A stretch of DNA of 64,000 nucleotides from Tricholoma matsutake (lineage: Eukaryota > Basidiomycota > Agaricomycetes > Agaricales > Tricholomataceae): contig AP026550.1 in assembly GCA_026075535.2 (NCBI GenBank), positions 1,240,001-1,304,000 on the forward strand. The letters run 5' to 3'. Below, in pieces: positions 46,491-57,370 of the stretch (positions are counted from its first letter, which is position 1; the number at the start of each line of letters is the position of its first letter). The notes below the pieces were generated by a model that made no database searches, had not been told where the DNA came from, and saw only the letters and a program-made list of their open reading frames with translations. The position numbers were made by a program, and so were the translations under genes.

Positions 46491-46885
46491 CTTGCCCAGT
46501 CCTTAGAGCTATGTTGCTCGAGAATAGTTCATAATCCATTGAAGTTTGTCACCTTTCTCATGAGAAGTTATCATTGCAAATACTATGTATAACTCATTAT
46601 GCTGACATTCGAGTATATCACACCATTCATTCATTGCAAAACAATCTTGGCTGACTGCATTCAACTTCAGGTTATCTTGGTTGAATACAACTTGGCGTGC
46701 GTGGGAATTTGTTGCTGACACGTGCTAGACTTGTGACAGTAAGTAACTTCACGCTGTCATGTTCTTTCGTGTCAATACCACGAGAATCTATAATGAAAGG
46801 TGTGCATACTTGATTGGCATTTAGTTCACATAAGACTTAAGAACTTGCAGAATCCGAGTTTCTGAGAACGCTCCCAGATACTGGA
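46491..46885. other. Intergenic: upstream of F-box gene
   Basis: About 395 bp, AT-rich, with no recognised feature. Presumed promoter region of the F-box gene. Confidence 0.45.
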
Positions 46886-48520
46886 ATGATCGGTGTGTCT
46901 GCTTTCAGCAGCAGCAGGGTTTTGGAAGCAGCGTACAAACAGATCCAAGATGCGATTAATTGGCTAGAGGCAGCTGTCAGATCATGGAAAGAGCGTCATA
47001 ACACGCTAAGCATCATCTCTCGACTTCCTCCTGAGATACTTTCCACGATCTTTAGATACGTTGCGGACAGTTTCCGATATGCCTATAGGATGGAATGGAT
47101 CCAGATTTCACACGTTTGCACCCATTGGCGACGAGTTGCACTGGAGTGTCGAAGCTTGTGGACCAACATCGCCTCTTCATACCCCAAATGGGCCAAAGAA
47201 ATACTGCAGAGGTCTCAAGAGACACCCTTGACAGTATTGATTGATGTATCGGATTCGAAATACGATTCGCGAAGGCGGCACTTGGTTCAGAATATTTTAG
47301 AAAACATGCCTCGGATACGGAAGCTCTCTTTTTATCACAATCACGGCTATGAGGACGTGCTGGAGACAATTTTGCAGGATTTCGTCCTTCCTGCGCCACT
47401 TCTGGAAAGGCTCAAACTATCTATGAAGGACATGAAACCTCATGCCCTTCCACGGGACGTTTTCTCTGGCCAAACGCCTCGTTTGCGTCAATTGGTACTT
47501 CGTAACTGCAATCTTGTGTGGGCCTCTCCTTTCCTCCATAATCTCACTGTATTAAAAGTCGATTCCGTCGTGCACACGGCACGCCCATCAATGAGGGAGG
47601 CCATTAATGCTTTACGCAACATGCCCAACCTTCGAGTTCTCGACCTTCGTCATGCACTTCCGGCCCTCGTGGATGCCGCCAGTGAAAGTGACTCTGAACC
47701 CACTGTTCTTCTTACCCATCTTACTCAAGTACGCCTTGAGTCTGATATGCCTGAGTGTATTTACTTCCTCAGTCATCTCACCTACCCTCCTACGGTCTCC
47801 ATCAAGCTTGTCTGCGTTGTGAGATCCAGATCAGCCGATTCGCTCGATTTCTCCCACACTATACATCGCTTGGGCGCTATCCTTAGCGCCTTTCAACCTA
47901 TTCGATATATTGCAGCACAATACCTTACCGAGCCTGAAGCCATTCGGCTGACAACGTCTGATATACCCGGTATTATTATCTCACAACAAAGAACATATAG
48001 ACCTCAAATCGACCTCACCCTCTCCGGAGCGCTTTATGTCCCTGGCGAAACCACTCGTGATAATGCGTGGGAAAAGATGTTCCGGGCATTGTGGGCAGCA
48101 ATTCCCATGAAAGACCTGGAAACTTTGCGAGTCGTCCAGAAATCGGCTTTCCAGGACATATGGTCTAACATTTTTGAATACTTGACTGCAGCGACGAACT
48201 TGAAGCGCCTACATGTTACTGAGGACTCAGGAACTAGTTTTCTTCGAGCTTTATTCCGTGTCTCACAAGTGGGGCAATCCACTGAACGCGATTTTCTACA
48301 GATATCATCTTTGCAAGAGTTAGCAATCGAGGGATGGAGGTTTAATGAGAGTGTGGATGGCATAACGTGCTTGGAATTACTAAGGATCTGCTTGGAAGAC
48401 AGGCTGAAGCATAATGCTGCAGTCACGCAGCTTTCCTTTAAGCATTGCCAGCATCTCTGTGATGATGATATTGAGAAACTTAAGGGTGCTGTCAGGAATG
48501 TGATTTGGTTTACATCGTAG
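46886..48520 (+). CDS. F-box/LRR-like protein, single exon, 544 aa
   Basis: Predicted substrate adaptor of an SCF ubiquitin ligase. A short N-terminal helix (AYKQIQDAINWLEAAVRSWKE) precedes a clear F-box at about residues 35-85 (ISRLPPEILSTIFRYVA, ISHVCTHWRRVALECRSLW), the standard Agaricomycete form. The rest is leucine-rich repeat-like (PLLERLKLSMKDM, PRLRQLVLRNCNL, NLTVLKVDSVV, NLRVLDLRHALP, ISSLQELAIEGW, VTQLSFKHCQHL). It has no introns and an intact frame, as is usual for this expanded mushroom family. Start at 46886 is the first Met and lies just before the helix. Substrate unknown. Codon use is CpG-moderate, host-like. The downstream neighbour is a truncated Ngaro element only about 130 bp away. 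Confidence 0.9.
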   Translation: MIGVSAFSSSRVLEAAYKQIQDAINWLEAAVRSWKERHNTLSIISRLPPEILSTIFRYVADSFRYAYRMEWIQISHVCTHWRRVALECRSLWTNIASSYPKWAKEILQRSQETPLTVLIDVSDSKYDSRRRHLVQNILENMPRIRKLSFYHNHGYEDVLETILQDFVLPAPLLERLKLSMKDMKPHALPRDVFSGQTPRLRQLVLRNCNLVWASPFLHNLTVLKVDSVVHTARPSMREAINALRNMPNLRVLDLRHALPALVDAASESDSEPTVLLTHLTQVRLESDMPECIYFLSHLTYPPTVSIKLVCVVRSRSADSLDFSHTIHRLGAILSAFQPIRYIAAQYLTEPEAIRLTTSDIPGIIISQQRTYRPQIDLTLSGALYVPGETTRDNAWEKMFRALWAAIPMKDLETLRVVQKSAFQDIWSNIFEYLTAATNLKRLHVTEDSGTSFLRALFRVSQVGQSTERDFLQISSLQELAIEGWRFNESVDGITCLELLRICLEDRLKHNAAVTQLSFKHCQHLCDDDIEKLKGAVRNVIWFTS

Positions 48521-48737
48521 GACATGATTGAAATACTACAAACAAATTATGTAGTATGCCATGATATTACATTCTACTCCTGCTTGACCAATTTCTCTCT
48601 GATATGGTACAGTGTAATGATTTTCCTAATAGCATAAATCAAGGGGGTGTAAAGTTAGATATGACTAATTTGGGTTCGAGTAGACGTGCAGTGCATCCGT
48701 CCAGCCGTGATAGAGCATCAGCAACTTTATTTTCACT

Positions 48738-50558
48738 TCAAGGGATGTGGAAGACCTGAAGCTGTATACCCGATTTCACCAGAAGATCGATAGCTGTGAT
48801 AAGGATGGGATTGTAAGCTGGTAAGGCATGCAGAGTGTTGAACATGTCAAAAGTATTAGAGCTATCAGTGAGAATTGCGAGACGATGAGGTTTTGGAGGA
48901 GTGTGCTCGCATACATGATGAAGAGCTGATAGAACTGATAGAGCTTCAAAGAAGAAGATGCTGTTATGAGTATTATGAGGAATTGCACATTGAAAACCCT
49001 CACGGGTTCTCAGCGACCAGTAACCCATGCCTGATGGACAGGCATCAGAAAGGTACGTGTCATGTGCATCTGACCTTGACCATTCCCGAGACTCAATGAT
49101 GTGTACGCCATCTGAATGCTCAATGTGGTCTGCGAGCCAATGGAGTTCACTACAGATGGCATTGTTGATAGAGAGTTTCTGAAATGGGGACAACCCCCAG
49201 TGCATCTTCTCATAGATGCTGGATAGGCTAGGACGAAGAAGAGGATAAACATTCAAGGACCAATTGACCCATCCAGCAAGATGCTGAAAGTCTTTGAGAG
49301 ATTGACACTGATTGGGGTTGGCAAATGCACGAATCACTGCAAGGAGATCTTGGCATGCTTCAAATGGCATGGTGATCGTCATAGCATTGGGATCTATGTT
49401 GAACCCTATGATCGTTAACTGAGAACCAAAAACTTGTTTGCATTCCTCATGAGGCACTCCTAACTCATCAAAAAGACTCAGGAGACGAGTTTGTTTGCTA
49501 GGACACATTTTGCCATAAGGCCCATAGAACTCCATGAGCTCAGCGAAATCCCAGGAATATGAGTCGTCCACATAGGAAAATAGGTCAGATATGAACTTGA
49601 TGTAGATGGCAATCCAGAGAACAAGACTGAAGAAAGTTACCCACAGATGGCCTGCTCCTCTATTGCCAAAGTCATTGTTATTGTCAACATGGTGCTTGCC
49701 ATCAATAGTAATTACTTGGTGCAATTGCCATAAAGGGTGCATCGGAAGGTGTCAATAAGCTTGTGACACATCTGTCTTAAAGAGAACAAAGGGAGTATTA
49801 CCAAACTGTTCTCTTGCATGAATGAGAGCTAAGCCAAGTGCATGAAGAGTGTCAAGATGCACTCTAGCATCTTCTGATGAAATGAATGAGTTTGGAGAGA
49901 ACTCGCCTGCCGATTGATCAATGACTAGGCAAAGTCTTTCTGAATGAGGCTTTGGCACAACCCAAAGCGGAATAGTAGTCATGCCAGGTAGCAAGGAGGG
50001 GAAAGGACTGGAAAAGTGCTGTAACACTATTTCTTTGTCTCGTTGTTCTCTGATAAATTTGAGGTGCTCTGGGTTCTTAACCTTCTGCAATGATGCATTA
50101 TTGACTATGCTAGGTGCACCAGAATGATCTGTGATTTCCCATGGCCAGAAACCTTCTTCTAACCCTCGGCAGACAGATAGAACGAGGGCTCGATTTGGGT
50201 GAGACGTGAGTAATTCGCAGAAACATTCAGTGTTTACAGGTGTAGTAATATGAAATAGGTGAGGGTAAGAGTTAATTGTCGCTAATGCGACTCGATTATT
50301 GAGTTCATTAAGAGGGGGATGTGGAACTGGAGGTGCAGATTCACTGAACAGGGTGGTCGAGACACAAGATGATTCATCCGCTCCCCAGACATACTCTTGA
50401 ACATACTTCAGTCGTTTACACCAATGAGAGCCCAATGGAGATGCTCTATTTCTTGTTGGGGACTGAACAGTCGCCAGCAATGTGGCCACTGTTTGAGCAT
50501 TTGGAACAGACATGAAGGTGGTTGCAAGTGGTTGCAGAGTTGGGGCACCTGTGCTCAT
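48738..50558 (-). pseudogene. Ngaro/DIRS-type reverse transcriptase-RNase H
   Basis: The first part (50558-49752) has the lineage-typical N-terminal blocks (PNRALVLSVCRGLEEGFWPW, PSLLPGMTTIPLWVVPKP, LVIDQSAGEFSPNSFIS, FKTDVSQAY). A TGA interrupts the DVSQAYR motif. The second part (49742-48738) has the catalytic YVDD (DLFSYVDDSYSWD), GFNIDPNAMTITMP, and LAGWVNWSLNVYPLLRPSL. RNase H follows with YLSDACPSGMGYWS, FFFEALSVLSAL and LAILTDSSNTFDMFNTL. NKVADALSR lies just after the terminal TGA. All catalytic motifs are present. This is a DIRS-order RT, clearly different from the Gypsy RTs elsewhere in the window. Confidence 0.88.
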
Positions 50559-51708
50559 TCCATCTTTGACAAGGGGGCTGTGTCAACAGTTCACAAGTTG
50601 TCGAGGCTTGGTAGGTTCTGAGGATGTGGAGGTAACAGGGTTGATTGGATTGTGGATCCATTGGATCTGGAGGTCGGTAAACTCTGTGAAGTTCGACAAT
50701 TCCTGGTCGCGTCACTGAGCAGATTGGATTCGGATGGCATGGTCATAGTTAATGACTCGAGAGTGGAGCTGTATGGGGAGTGAAGTGAAGAACCATTGGA
50801 TGTGCTTGCTATACAAGAGAAGTTCTTGTTGTCGGTGTATGAAGATGAAGAGGGTGGCTTCAACCAGTGCCTCCCAAGCGATAACCCAGTCGCCATGTGT
50901 TTTGACCATTTTGGCTGGTATGGAAGAACCATGGAGCAATTTGACGTGCTTTCCAAGCTCAATGGATTCTCGAGTTTCATGGGAGATAGTGTAGAGATTT
51001 GAGAAGATATGATCAAGGTCGATGGTATTGCCACTAAGGAGGTTGAGCCATTTGGATTGAGGAAATTGGGGCATGGCTCAGTTACTGTTGAGCAATGACA
51101 ATCTTGCACATTTGACATCCCGAGAGAAATTCTTGAGTAGAGCTTGGGTTTTCTGTAAGGATGGTGATAGCCTTGAAGTTGAATCGAACACCGCATCCAT
51201 TGGTTCATGCTTTGTAGTCCAATTGTGTTCATCACTTATAGTCTTCATCTCCCTCATCTGAATTTCCTGAAGGTGAACAGGCTCGCTTAGACGGGCCAGC
51301 AATGTGGGCTTCTTGCTCTGGATGTTCGCTCACATCGCACCACTTGCCTGACTGATTTCCTCCAAGCAATTCCCTTGTTTCATCAATTCTCCTTCCTGCA
51401 CCTGTTTGGTATTGTTCAAAGTTGTCGAGCATATTGAGATAGGATCCGTAAGCCGAGACAAAAGATTCTTCTTCGATGCTTTCATGCGGGATTGTTTGTT
51501 GAAGTAATAAGGTGGCTTTTGGTTTTGAAATTTTGTCTGCTCTGAATTGTTGAATGATTTCGAGGCATTTGTCCACAGTCCCTTTCTGGAGGTGGAATGT
51601 TTCCAGGATGCTTCCAGTCCCTTGGCTTGGCAATGTTGTGCTGCTGGTTGGTGTTTCACCATGTTGGGTCATAATGCTATCGTGAGACAAAGTCAATGTG
51701 AGGAACAA
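50446..51708 (-). pseudogene. Ngaro gag-like ORF with zinc knuckle
   Basis: Frame pieces 51708-51232, 51235-50591 and 50715-50446 form a gag-like protein. It has an acidic N-terminus (CLEIIQQFRADKISKPKATLLL), a helical middle, and a C-terminal CCHC knuckle CSKCSNSGHIAGDC (CX2CX4HX4C, canonical spacing). Two frame shifts break it. It follows repeat A1 directly. Confidence 0.7.
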
Positions 51709-51715
51709 ATTTTAA

Positions 51716-52070
51716 TAAGCGCAAATTCAGAAGCTACATGCACAAGAGTAGATAAGAAGGGAGCGACCGATCAAAGAAAAGAAGATGCACCCAAGGCACA
51801 AGAGTAAGAGAAGAAGGAAGTGACAAAGAAACTCTCGTGCCATGGGTGAATACATAACAAAGCAAGTGAGACTGATGTCGTCATAGTGAGGAAAGCTGAC
51901 ACAGCAGCCTGAGCACTGAGCACATATGACGAGAGGGAGCTGGAAGCTCATGAGGTGTTATGCAAAGCATGTAACCTCAAGAAAGGGCCATGGAAATGGT
52001 GTGGCAATGGGCTATGTGGTCAGGATCCCTCACGATGATTAGCCTTGAGTAAACAATAGTTTAAACCCAA
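51716..52070 (-). repeat. Ngaro split direct repeat A1
   Basis: 355 bp, nearly identical to 55642-55997 when read on the minus strand (both GTTTAAACTATTGTTTACTC ... TTCTGAATTTG). In element orientation the two are direct repeats, as expected for A1 and A2. Confidence 0.88.
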
Positions 52071-52079
52071 GTAGTCTGA

Positions 52080-52700
52080 ATGCTAAAAGACTGGTTTAAA
52101 CTGGTTTTATAATGGTTTTTGAATGTTTTCAAAACAAGTTAACCATTAACCGAACTGCGGTTTTGGTTACTCATTTTTTCAGCAAAATGGACTGGACCGA
52201 TGCATGGACCGTGGTTTGGTCTGGTTTGGTCTATGGTCCAAAGTCAGTAGTGAGGTGTGTATGTACATAGTCAAGCAAAAGGTGGCGAATGTGAGCAGCG
52301 AGTCTAATATCATCGCTGCCGACGTCCATCACAATGTTGAGCTCAATTATGTAATCATTAATTGATCTGCAACTTCACTGTTGTCGACAGTGATGTGGCA
52401 ATGTCAATGGGTGGCTCAGGATGCTTCTTTTTCCTGTTGCCAGGTGGGAGTGAGAAATGATAAAAATGGGGGCATTGGCAGTGAATGGGGGGTGTCCAAA
52501 GGTGTCAACAGAATTGTTAATGATGTAGGGGCAGTGTAAGACATGGGTGGCGATGGTCGGCGGCGTTAGTTAATGGGAGAGTGGGCATGGGAATGGAGGC
52601 AGCAGATGTCAACAGTTTCAGAGACAAGGTAGTGAGGCCGAGCTGTGCCCGCCATCTTCGGCAGTTGCCGCATCGATAGCTTTGAGTCTTACTCAAGCTC
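52080..52700. repeat. GGTTTAAACCGG-rich sequence and dispersed repeat unit
   Basis: 52080-52250 is rich in GGTTT/AAACC and CCGGTT-like words, like 57420-57590. From 52360 to 52640 it shares blocks with the 15.5-17.7 kb repeat unit (GTTGTCGACAGTGATGTGGCAATG, GGCAGTGAATGGGGGGTGTC). No gene. Confidence 0.55.
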
Positions 52701-52859
52701 AGGATGTAATCTATATATAGCATATGAACTAGGGCTCAGAGATCCCCACAGTAATAGATTTGAAACATTCTCTATTCCTCAGTCTAACATAATTTTAACT
52801 TTGGATTTCCCTTTGCTAGCCCATTAATTAATTGGCTTCTAAGGTTTCCCTTATAGAGG

Positions 52860-54220
52860 GATTGATCTGCAGAGATGTTTAATATGCCTGCAGTGTGTGT
52901 AGCTGGCAAATTGTGTTTGTATGCAATTGCAATGCTGCAAAACAGGCATCAGGCATGGTGTCAGGCATGCAAGATGGGGCATTTGCAGCAGTTCTGTCTT
53001 CACCCTGGATATATGTAATTGTATAGTCAAAATCTGCAAGGTACATTGACCATCTCATTTGTCTTCTCAACATCTCCTTCTGTGATTGGAAGTACTCAAG
53101 TGTTCAGTGATAGTGAAGACTTCAAAGTGAGGACCAAGAAGATGAGATCTCCATTTCTTCAATGCCTTGACAATGGCAAGGAGTTCTTTCTCATGGACAG
53201 GGTAGTTCTTCTTGGCATCATTGAGTTGGTAGGAGTCATAGGCAACAGGGCATGCAGTTTCCCAAGTTGCTCTGAAGCTCAATATGGTGCCAGTGTGGTG
53301 GTCACTGGCATCAGTAGTGACATAGATGTTTGACACCTTGTCCTTGTAATTAATTACAGTAAGACAGTTGCCACTGAGAACCAGATATTTGATGTGATCA
53401 AAAGCAGCTTGGTGTTCCATGGTCCACATGGGGAACACCTGGTCATATTCCTTTGTAGTGAGGGGGGTGAGGACACTTGTATATTCAGCAAGTGCCAGTA
53501 GGAAGGATCTGGTGAGTCCCAGAAATCCCCTGACATTAATGGCAGTCATCAGTTGGGGCCAGGATGGAATTTGGATGATTTTTTGGGGGTCAGGTTTGAT
53601 GCCTGTCCCAGAGATGATGTGTCCAAGGAAGCATGGTTTGGTGGCAGATAGGTTAATTTTTTCCTTGTTGCAGTAAATACTGGCCTTCTGGAGGGCCTCC
53701 AGAACTGTGGTGCAGTTCCATTCATGTTCCTCCATAGTTTGTGACCATATGATGATGTCATCAAGATGTACATGGCAAATTTTGCCAATGAATTCTTGGA
53801 GTGCATCAGTCATTTGTGTGGCCAGAGCATTGCATCCACCTTGTGGCATGACAGTCCATTTATAGAGGCCCCATGGTGTCCTTACAGCAGTGAGGTGAAT
53901 GCCATCAGGGTGTACTTGTGTTTGGAAGAAAGAGTTAGTCATATCCATCTTCCCAAAGACTTTTCCCTTCACGCAGTCTGTAAGTATGTTGTTGATGTGG
54001 GGTAGGGGGAAACTATGTATCTCATATAGTGTTTTTGTTGAGTGCTCAGTAGTTGTTTACCCACTTAGGGTCAACCAATAAGTTTGGTACACTGGCTATG
54101 TATTTCAGGACACAGAATGCTGGTGAGGTGTATTCTGAGGAAGATGGTTGTATATGGCCAGCCTTCAGGTGATCGTCCAGTAATCTCTTCCAAGACTGAG
54201 GTGAGTAGACAACACTACCT
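52860..54220 (-). pseudogene. Ty3/Gypsy RT-RNase H fragment
   Basis: Minus-strand RT and RNase H without gag or integrase. It begins about 54205 with SWKRLLDDHLKAGHIQPSSS and a damaged RT start (TGA at 54046-54048). It continues 53972-53067 with KMDMTNSFFQTQVHP, the catalytic box HLDD (CHVHLDDIIIWSQ), RGFLGLTRSFL and RNase H (TTDASDHHTGTILSF, HEKELLAIVKALKKW). After a frame shift it ends CIYTHC..-type sequence near 52870. The HLDD box replaces YLDD. An LTR-like tail at 52700-52860 shares CTTTGGATTTCCCTTTGCTAG with the LTR near 28600. It lies between two Ngaro pieces. Confidence 0.85.
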
Positions 54221-54319
54221 TTACATATGAAGATTACTTACAGTCCTATTTATAGCTTATTGCATATTCTTAGGTTGGATTTCTACAGTACACACTAAGT
54301 TGTCGGGGGAGGCGTCATT

Positions 54320-55300
54320 ATGATTCACTTGTCATCGTTGTCCAGGCAACCCCATTGGGAAACCTGGACAAAGGAGCGGCTGCTTCAAGAATGTGTAATC
54401 GCTATTGCCAGTGCTATTGAACCAAGCTCTGCCTCGTCCTACTCATCTGTGCTAAACTCGTATATCAATTTTTGCACTACCCATGATTTCCCAGTTGAAC
54501 CAACACCTGATACTCTGAGCTTCTTCGCCATCTACATGTGCCACTACATTAAACCCAAATCTGTTGACTCTTATTTATCTGGCATTTGCAACCAACTCAA
54601 ACCATTCTTCCCTGATGTCCGAGCCAACAGATGACACAGATCAGTGGTCAGAACTATTCAAGGTTGCAAAAAACTTCGACCTTCCCCCCCTTCTTGCAAA
54701 AGGCCCCTCGCATGGTCAGACCTGGAAGCACTCTCACGTCAACATCTATCCTCACACTCCTACGATGACAATCTTTTCTTCATGTTACTTCCATGGTCTC
54801 TTGCATCTAGCAGAACTAGTCTGGCCTGATCACAAAAAGCTACAAGACTATCGGAAGATTATCCTGTGCAACTCAGTCCGCATTAATCAAAACTCTTTTG
54901 AGTTTTTCCTCCCAGGCCATAAAGCTGATCATTTTTTTGAAGGCAACGAAGTCATTATACAAGCTACTCAATGTGACAATAACCCCCTATCATGTATCTT
55001 TGCGTCCACGATCAGCATTTCCCTTTCCAGCCTGAACTATGGCTAAGAGAAGATGGCTCTATTCCGACCAGGTCTTGGTTTATCTGCTGCCTGCATCATC
55101 ACTTTGCTTCTGATGTTGGTGGTCACTCTATGCATGCAGGCGGTGCAACAGCACTTGCTGAATCTGGAATTCCACCTCACATGATCCAAGCTATAGGCCA
55201 TTGGAGTTCAGAAGCTTTTCAGATATACATCTGGCACCATCCCATCTTGCTCGCTTCTCTTCTTTTTGGCCTCCATTCTCCTAAATCTCCTTCAAGCTGA
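54320..55300 (+). pseudogene. Ngaro tyrosine recombinase (YR)
   Basis: Integrates the element cDNA by site-specific recombination. The N-terminal SAM-like part (54320-54634) has SSASSYSSVLNSYINFCTTHDFP and TPDTLSFFAIYMCHYIKPKSVDSYLSGI. The catalytic part is split over two more frames. It ends with HSMHAGGATALAESGIPPHMIQAIGHW and SSEAFQIYIWHHP (55120-55240), which carries the C-terminal HxxG-like and HW blocks and the Tyr in QIYI. The expected Arg of the HxxR block is replaced by His in this copy, and there are frame shifts near 54630 and 55040. It is inactive as it stands. The plus strand is opposite to the gag-RT copy. Confidence 0.82.
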
Positions 55301-55535
55301 TTGCATGCACCATCATTCTTCATTCTCTCATTCACACCTCCTGTATCATACTAGTGTATTTGTAGTGTGTTTTTCTTGCAGTTGTGTATTTCTCATAATG
55401 CATATTTCTCTTCAATATATTTCTCACAGTTGTGTATTTCTCGTATTGCATATTTCTCTTTGACCCTCTTTTGACCCTCCCTATCCCCTCTTCCAGCTTA
55501 CTCTACTTTCCCCCCTCCTCCATGTATTAGCCTTT

Positions 55536-56222
55536 TAGCAGTACATGTGCAATTGAATCATGGGAACACCACTGATTTCAGGGGGCACCCATCTTCTGGC
55601 TACCTCTCCCGGCTATTTTTGTCTCCTGAACGAGTGATTAGTTGGGTTTAAACTATTGTTTACTCAAGGCTAATCATTGTGAGGGATCCTGACCAAATAG
55701 CCCATTGCCATGCCATTTCCGTGGCCCTTTCTCAAGGTTACATGCTTTGCATAACACCTCACAAGCTTCCAGCCCCCTCTCATCATATGTGCTCAGTGCT
55801 CAGGCTGCCATGTCAGCTTTCCTCACTATGATGACATCAGTCTCACTTGCTTTGTTATGTATTCACCCATGGCACGAGAGTCTCTTTGTCACTTCCTTCT
55901 TCTCTTACTCTTGTGCCTTGGGTGCGTCTTCTTTTCTTTGATCGGTCGCTCCCTTCTTATCTACTCTCGTGCATGTAGCTTCTGAATTTGTGCTTACCCA
56001 CCCTCCCACAACTGTGGTAGCTTTCCTCATGCTCTGCTTTTTTTCCATTGGGTTTTTTGAGTAGAGCAGAGGTTTTGGTGCAGCCACACCTACTAGTAAT
56101 ACATAGTAGCAGTAAGCAGTATGCGTGCAATCAAATCATGGGAACACCACTGATTTCAGGGTGTGCCCATCTTCTGGCTACCTCTCCCAGCTATTTTCGT
56201 CTCCCAAACGAGTGATTAGTTA
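55536..56222 (+). repeat. Ngaro B1-A2-B2 split direct repeat end
   Basis: B1 at 55536-55641 (TAGCAGTACATGTGCAATTG ... GAGTGATTAGTT), A2 at 55642-55997 (copy of A1), and B2 at 56106-56222 (TAGCAGTAAGCAGTATGCGTG ... GAGTGATTAGTT). This is exactly the arrangement described for Ngaro-type elements (A1-ORFs-B1-A2-B2). It defines the 3' end of the plus-strand copy at about 56222. Confidence 0.88.
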
Positions 56223-56479
56223 AACTACAGGAAAGTAAACTAATGTAGATAATATATAATAAACTAATGGAAATATTACTAATAATGCCATTATAAAATG
56301 AAATGGAACAAGCCTGGGGAAAAAGAAGTTGTTTGGTGAGGGTTTATATACCTTGTGGCCATGCACGGACCATGTGGTCATGTTTGTGCCCAAAAAAATA
56401 AAAGTGGCGCCATTTTCCAAGAATCATGCATGTGCGATTGCTAGTGTTTGAAAGTCACCACTGGCAGCTAACGAGCCAC
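56223..56479. other. No gene recognised
   Basis: About 260 bp of AT-rich sequence after the Ngaro end. No terminal repeat or ORF recognised. Confidence 0.4.
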
Positions 56480-57370
56480 CTCGCACACAATGCAGGCACA
56501 AACGACAATTATGTTGTTTGTGCCCCAAGTAAGTTTTATCCTTTCTTGTTTCTATGAAATTACAAACTGACTTTTCATTATAATTTAGATTCCATTGTAG
56601 TGGTAATGAAGGACACCGACAGGACACCACCCACTCATGGCCACGGCCACCGAATCCCCTCCTCCCTGTCTAAATGGGATGTGAGGGTGTCGTTTAGGGT
56701 CAGGAGTGCAGAGAGTGATGCCAGGAGACCCCGGGAGGGGGATACCCACCAGGTAAGCACCCAACTAGCCCTGTAGACACGCTGTGTCATGCTGACCTGC
56801 CCAAACCCCCCCAAAACAGATGATGACAATGGAAATGAGCACCAGGGCCCCACCACAACCACCCATGGCGATGAACGACACACCACCCACCCCCAGCCCC
56901 ACGAGCAACTGCTCGGGGGGTGGATCATGGGTGGAACACCAACAACAACAAAGGGGAGGGGAGACAAAAAGAAGGGAGACAACTATGACCACAACACCAG
57001 CGCCACCAGTTAAAAATGGCCACAGAACACCCCAACGACAACATTGGCAAGCACCAGGCCAGGAATGAGCCGCTGTTGACAACGGCAATGACAGGGATGG
57101 GGACGGGGACAGGGAGAAAATGACAAAAATGATGACAATGACAACAGGGAATGGTGGGGACAACGAACATGGGGATGACTAACGGCAGGGACGACAAATG
57201 CAGGGACGATAAACAGCAGGGATGACAAACACGGGGACAATGAATGGCTGGGATGACACAATGACCCCACCCTCACTACAAATGCGAGATGGTGGGCTGT
57301 TTTTTTTTTCTTTCTAACTCTTTTTCTTTTTCTATCCTCTTAGCAATACCCCACCGCTGCGAGCACCTGC
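56480..57370 (+). repeat. ORF-less hairpin/intron-like module
   Basis: Hairpin GGCACAAACGACA / TGTTGTTTGTGCC at 56496-56525 with loop ATTA. It is followed by an intron-like tract 56529-56588 (GTAAGTTTTATCC..., CTGAC branch-like site, TTTAG). Palindromic cores lie at about 56891 (CCACGAGCAACTGCTCGGGG) and 57357 (CTGCGAGCACCTGCTCGCAG). Purine-rich GACAACGG-type simple sequence fills 57000-57260. No coding evidence. Confidence 0.7.

Larger units (their letters stand above)
48650..52070 (-). mobile_element. Ngaro-type (DIRS-order) retrotransposon, 3'-truncated
   Basis: Starts on the minus strand with repeat A1 (52070-51716), then gag, RT and RNase H, and breaks off near 48650. It lacks the recombinase and the B1-A2-B2 end, which are found only in the opposite-facing copy at 54320-56222. 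The assignment to Ngaro rather than DIRS1 rests on the split direct repeats seen there. Two in-frame TGA stops (49752-49754, 48738-48740) fall where Arg is plausible. Confidence 0.85.

Noticed and set aside
50397..51261. Plus-strand ORFs opposite the Ngaro gag
   Set aside because: Shadows of the minus-strand gag and zinc knuckle; no independent domain.
54320..55300. Prophage-type integrase or a Crypton
   Set aside because: The split direct repeats next to it, and the DIRS-order RT copy carrying the same A repeat, identify it as the recombinase of a Ngaro retrotransposon.
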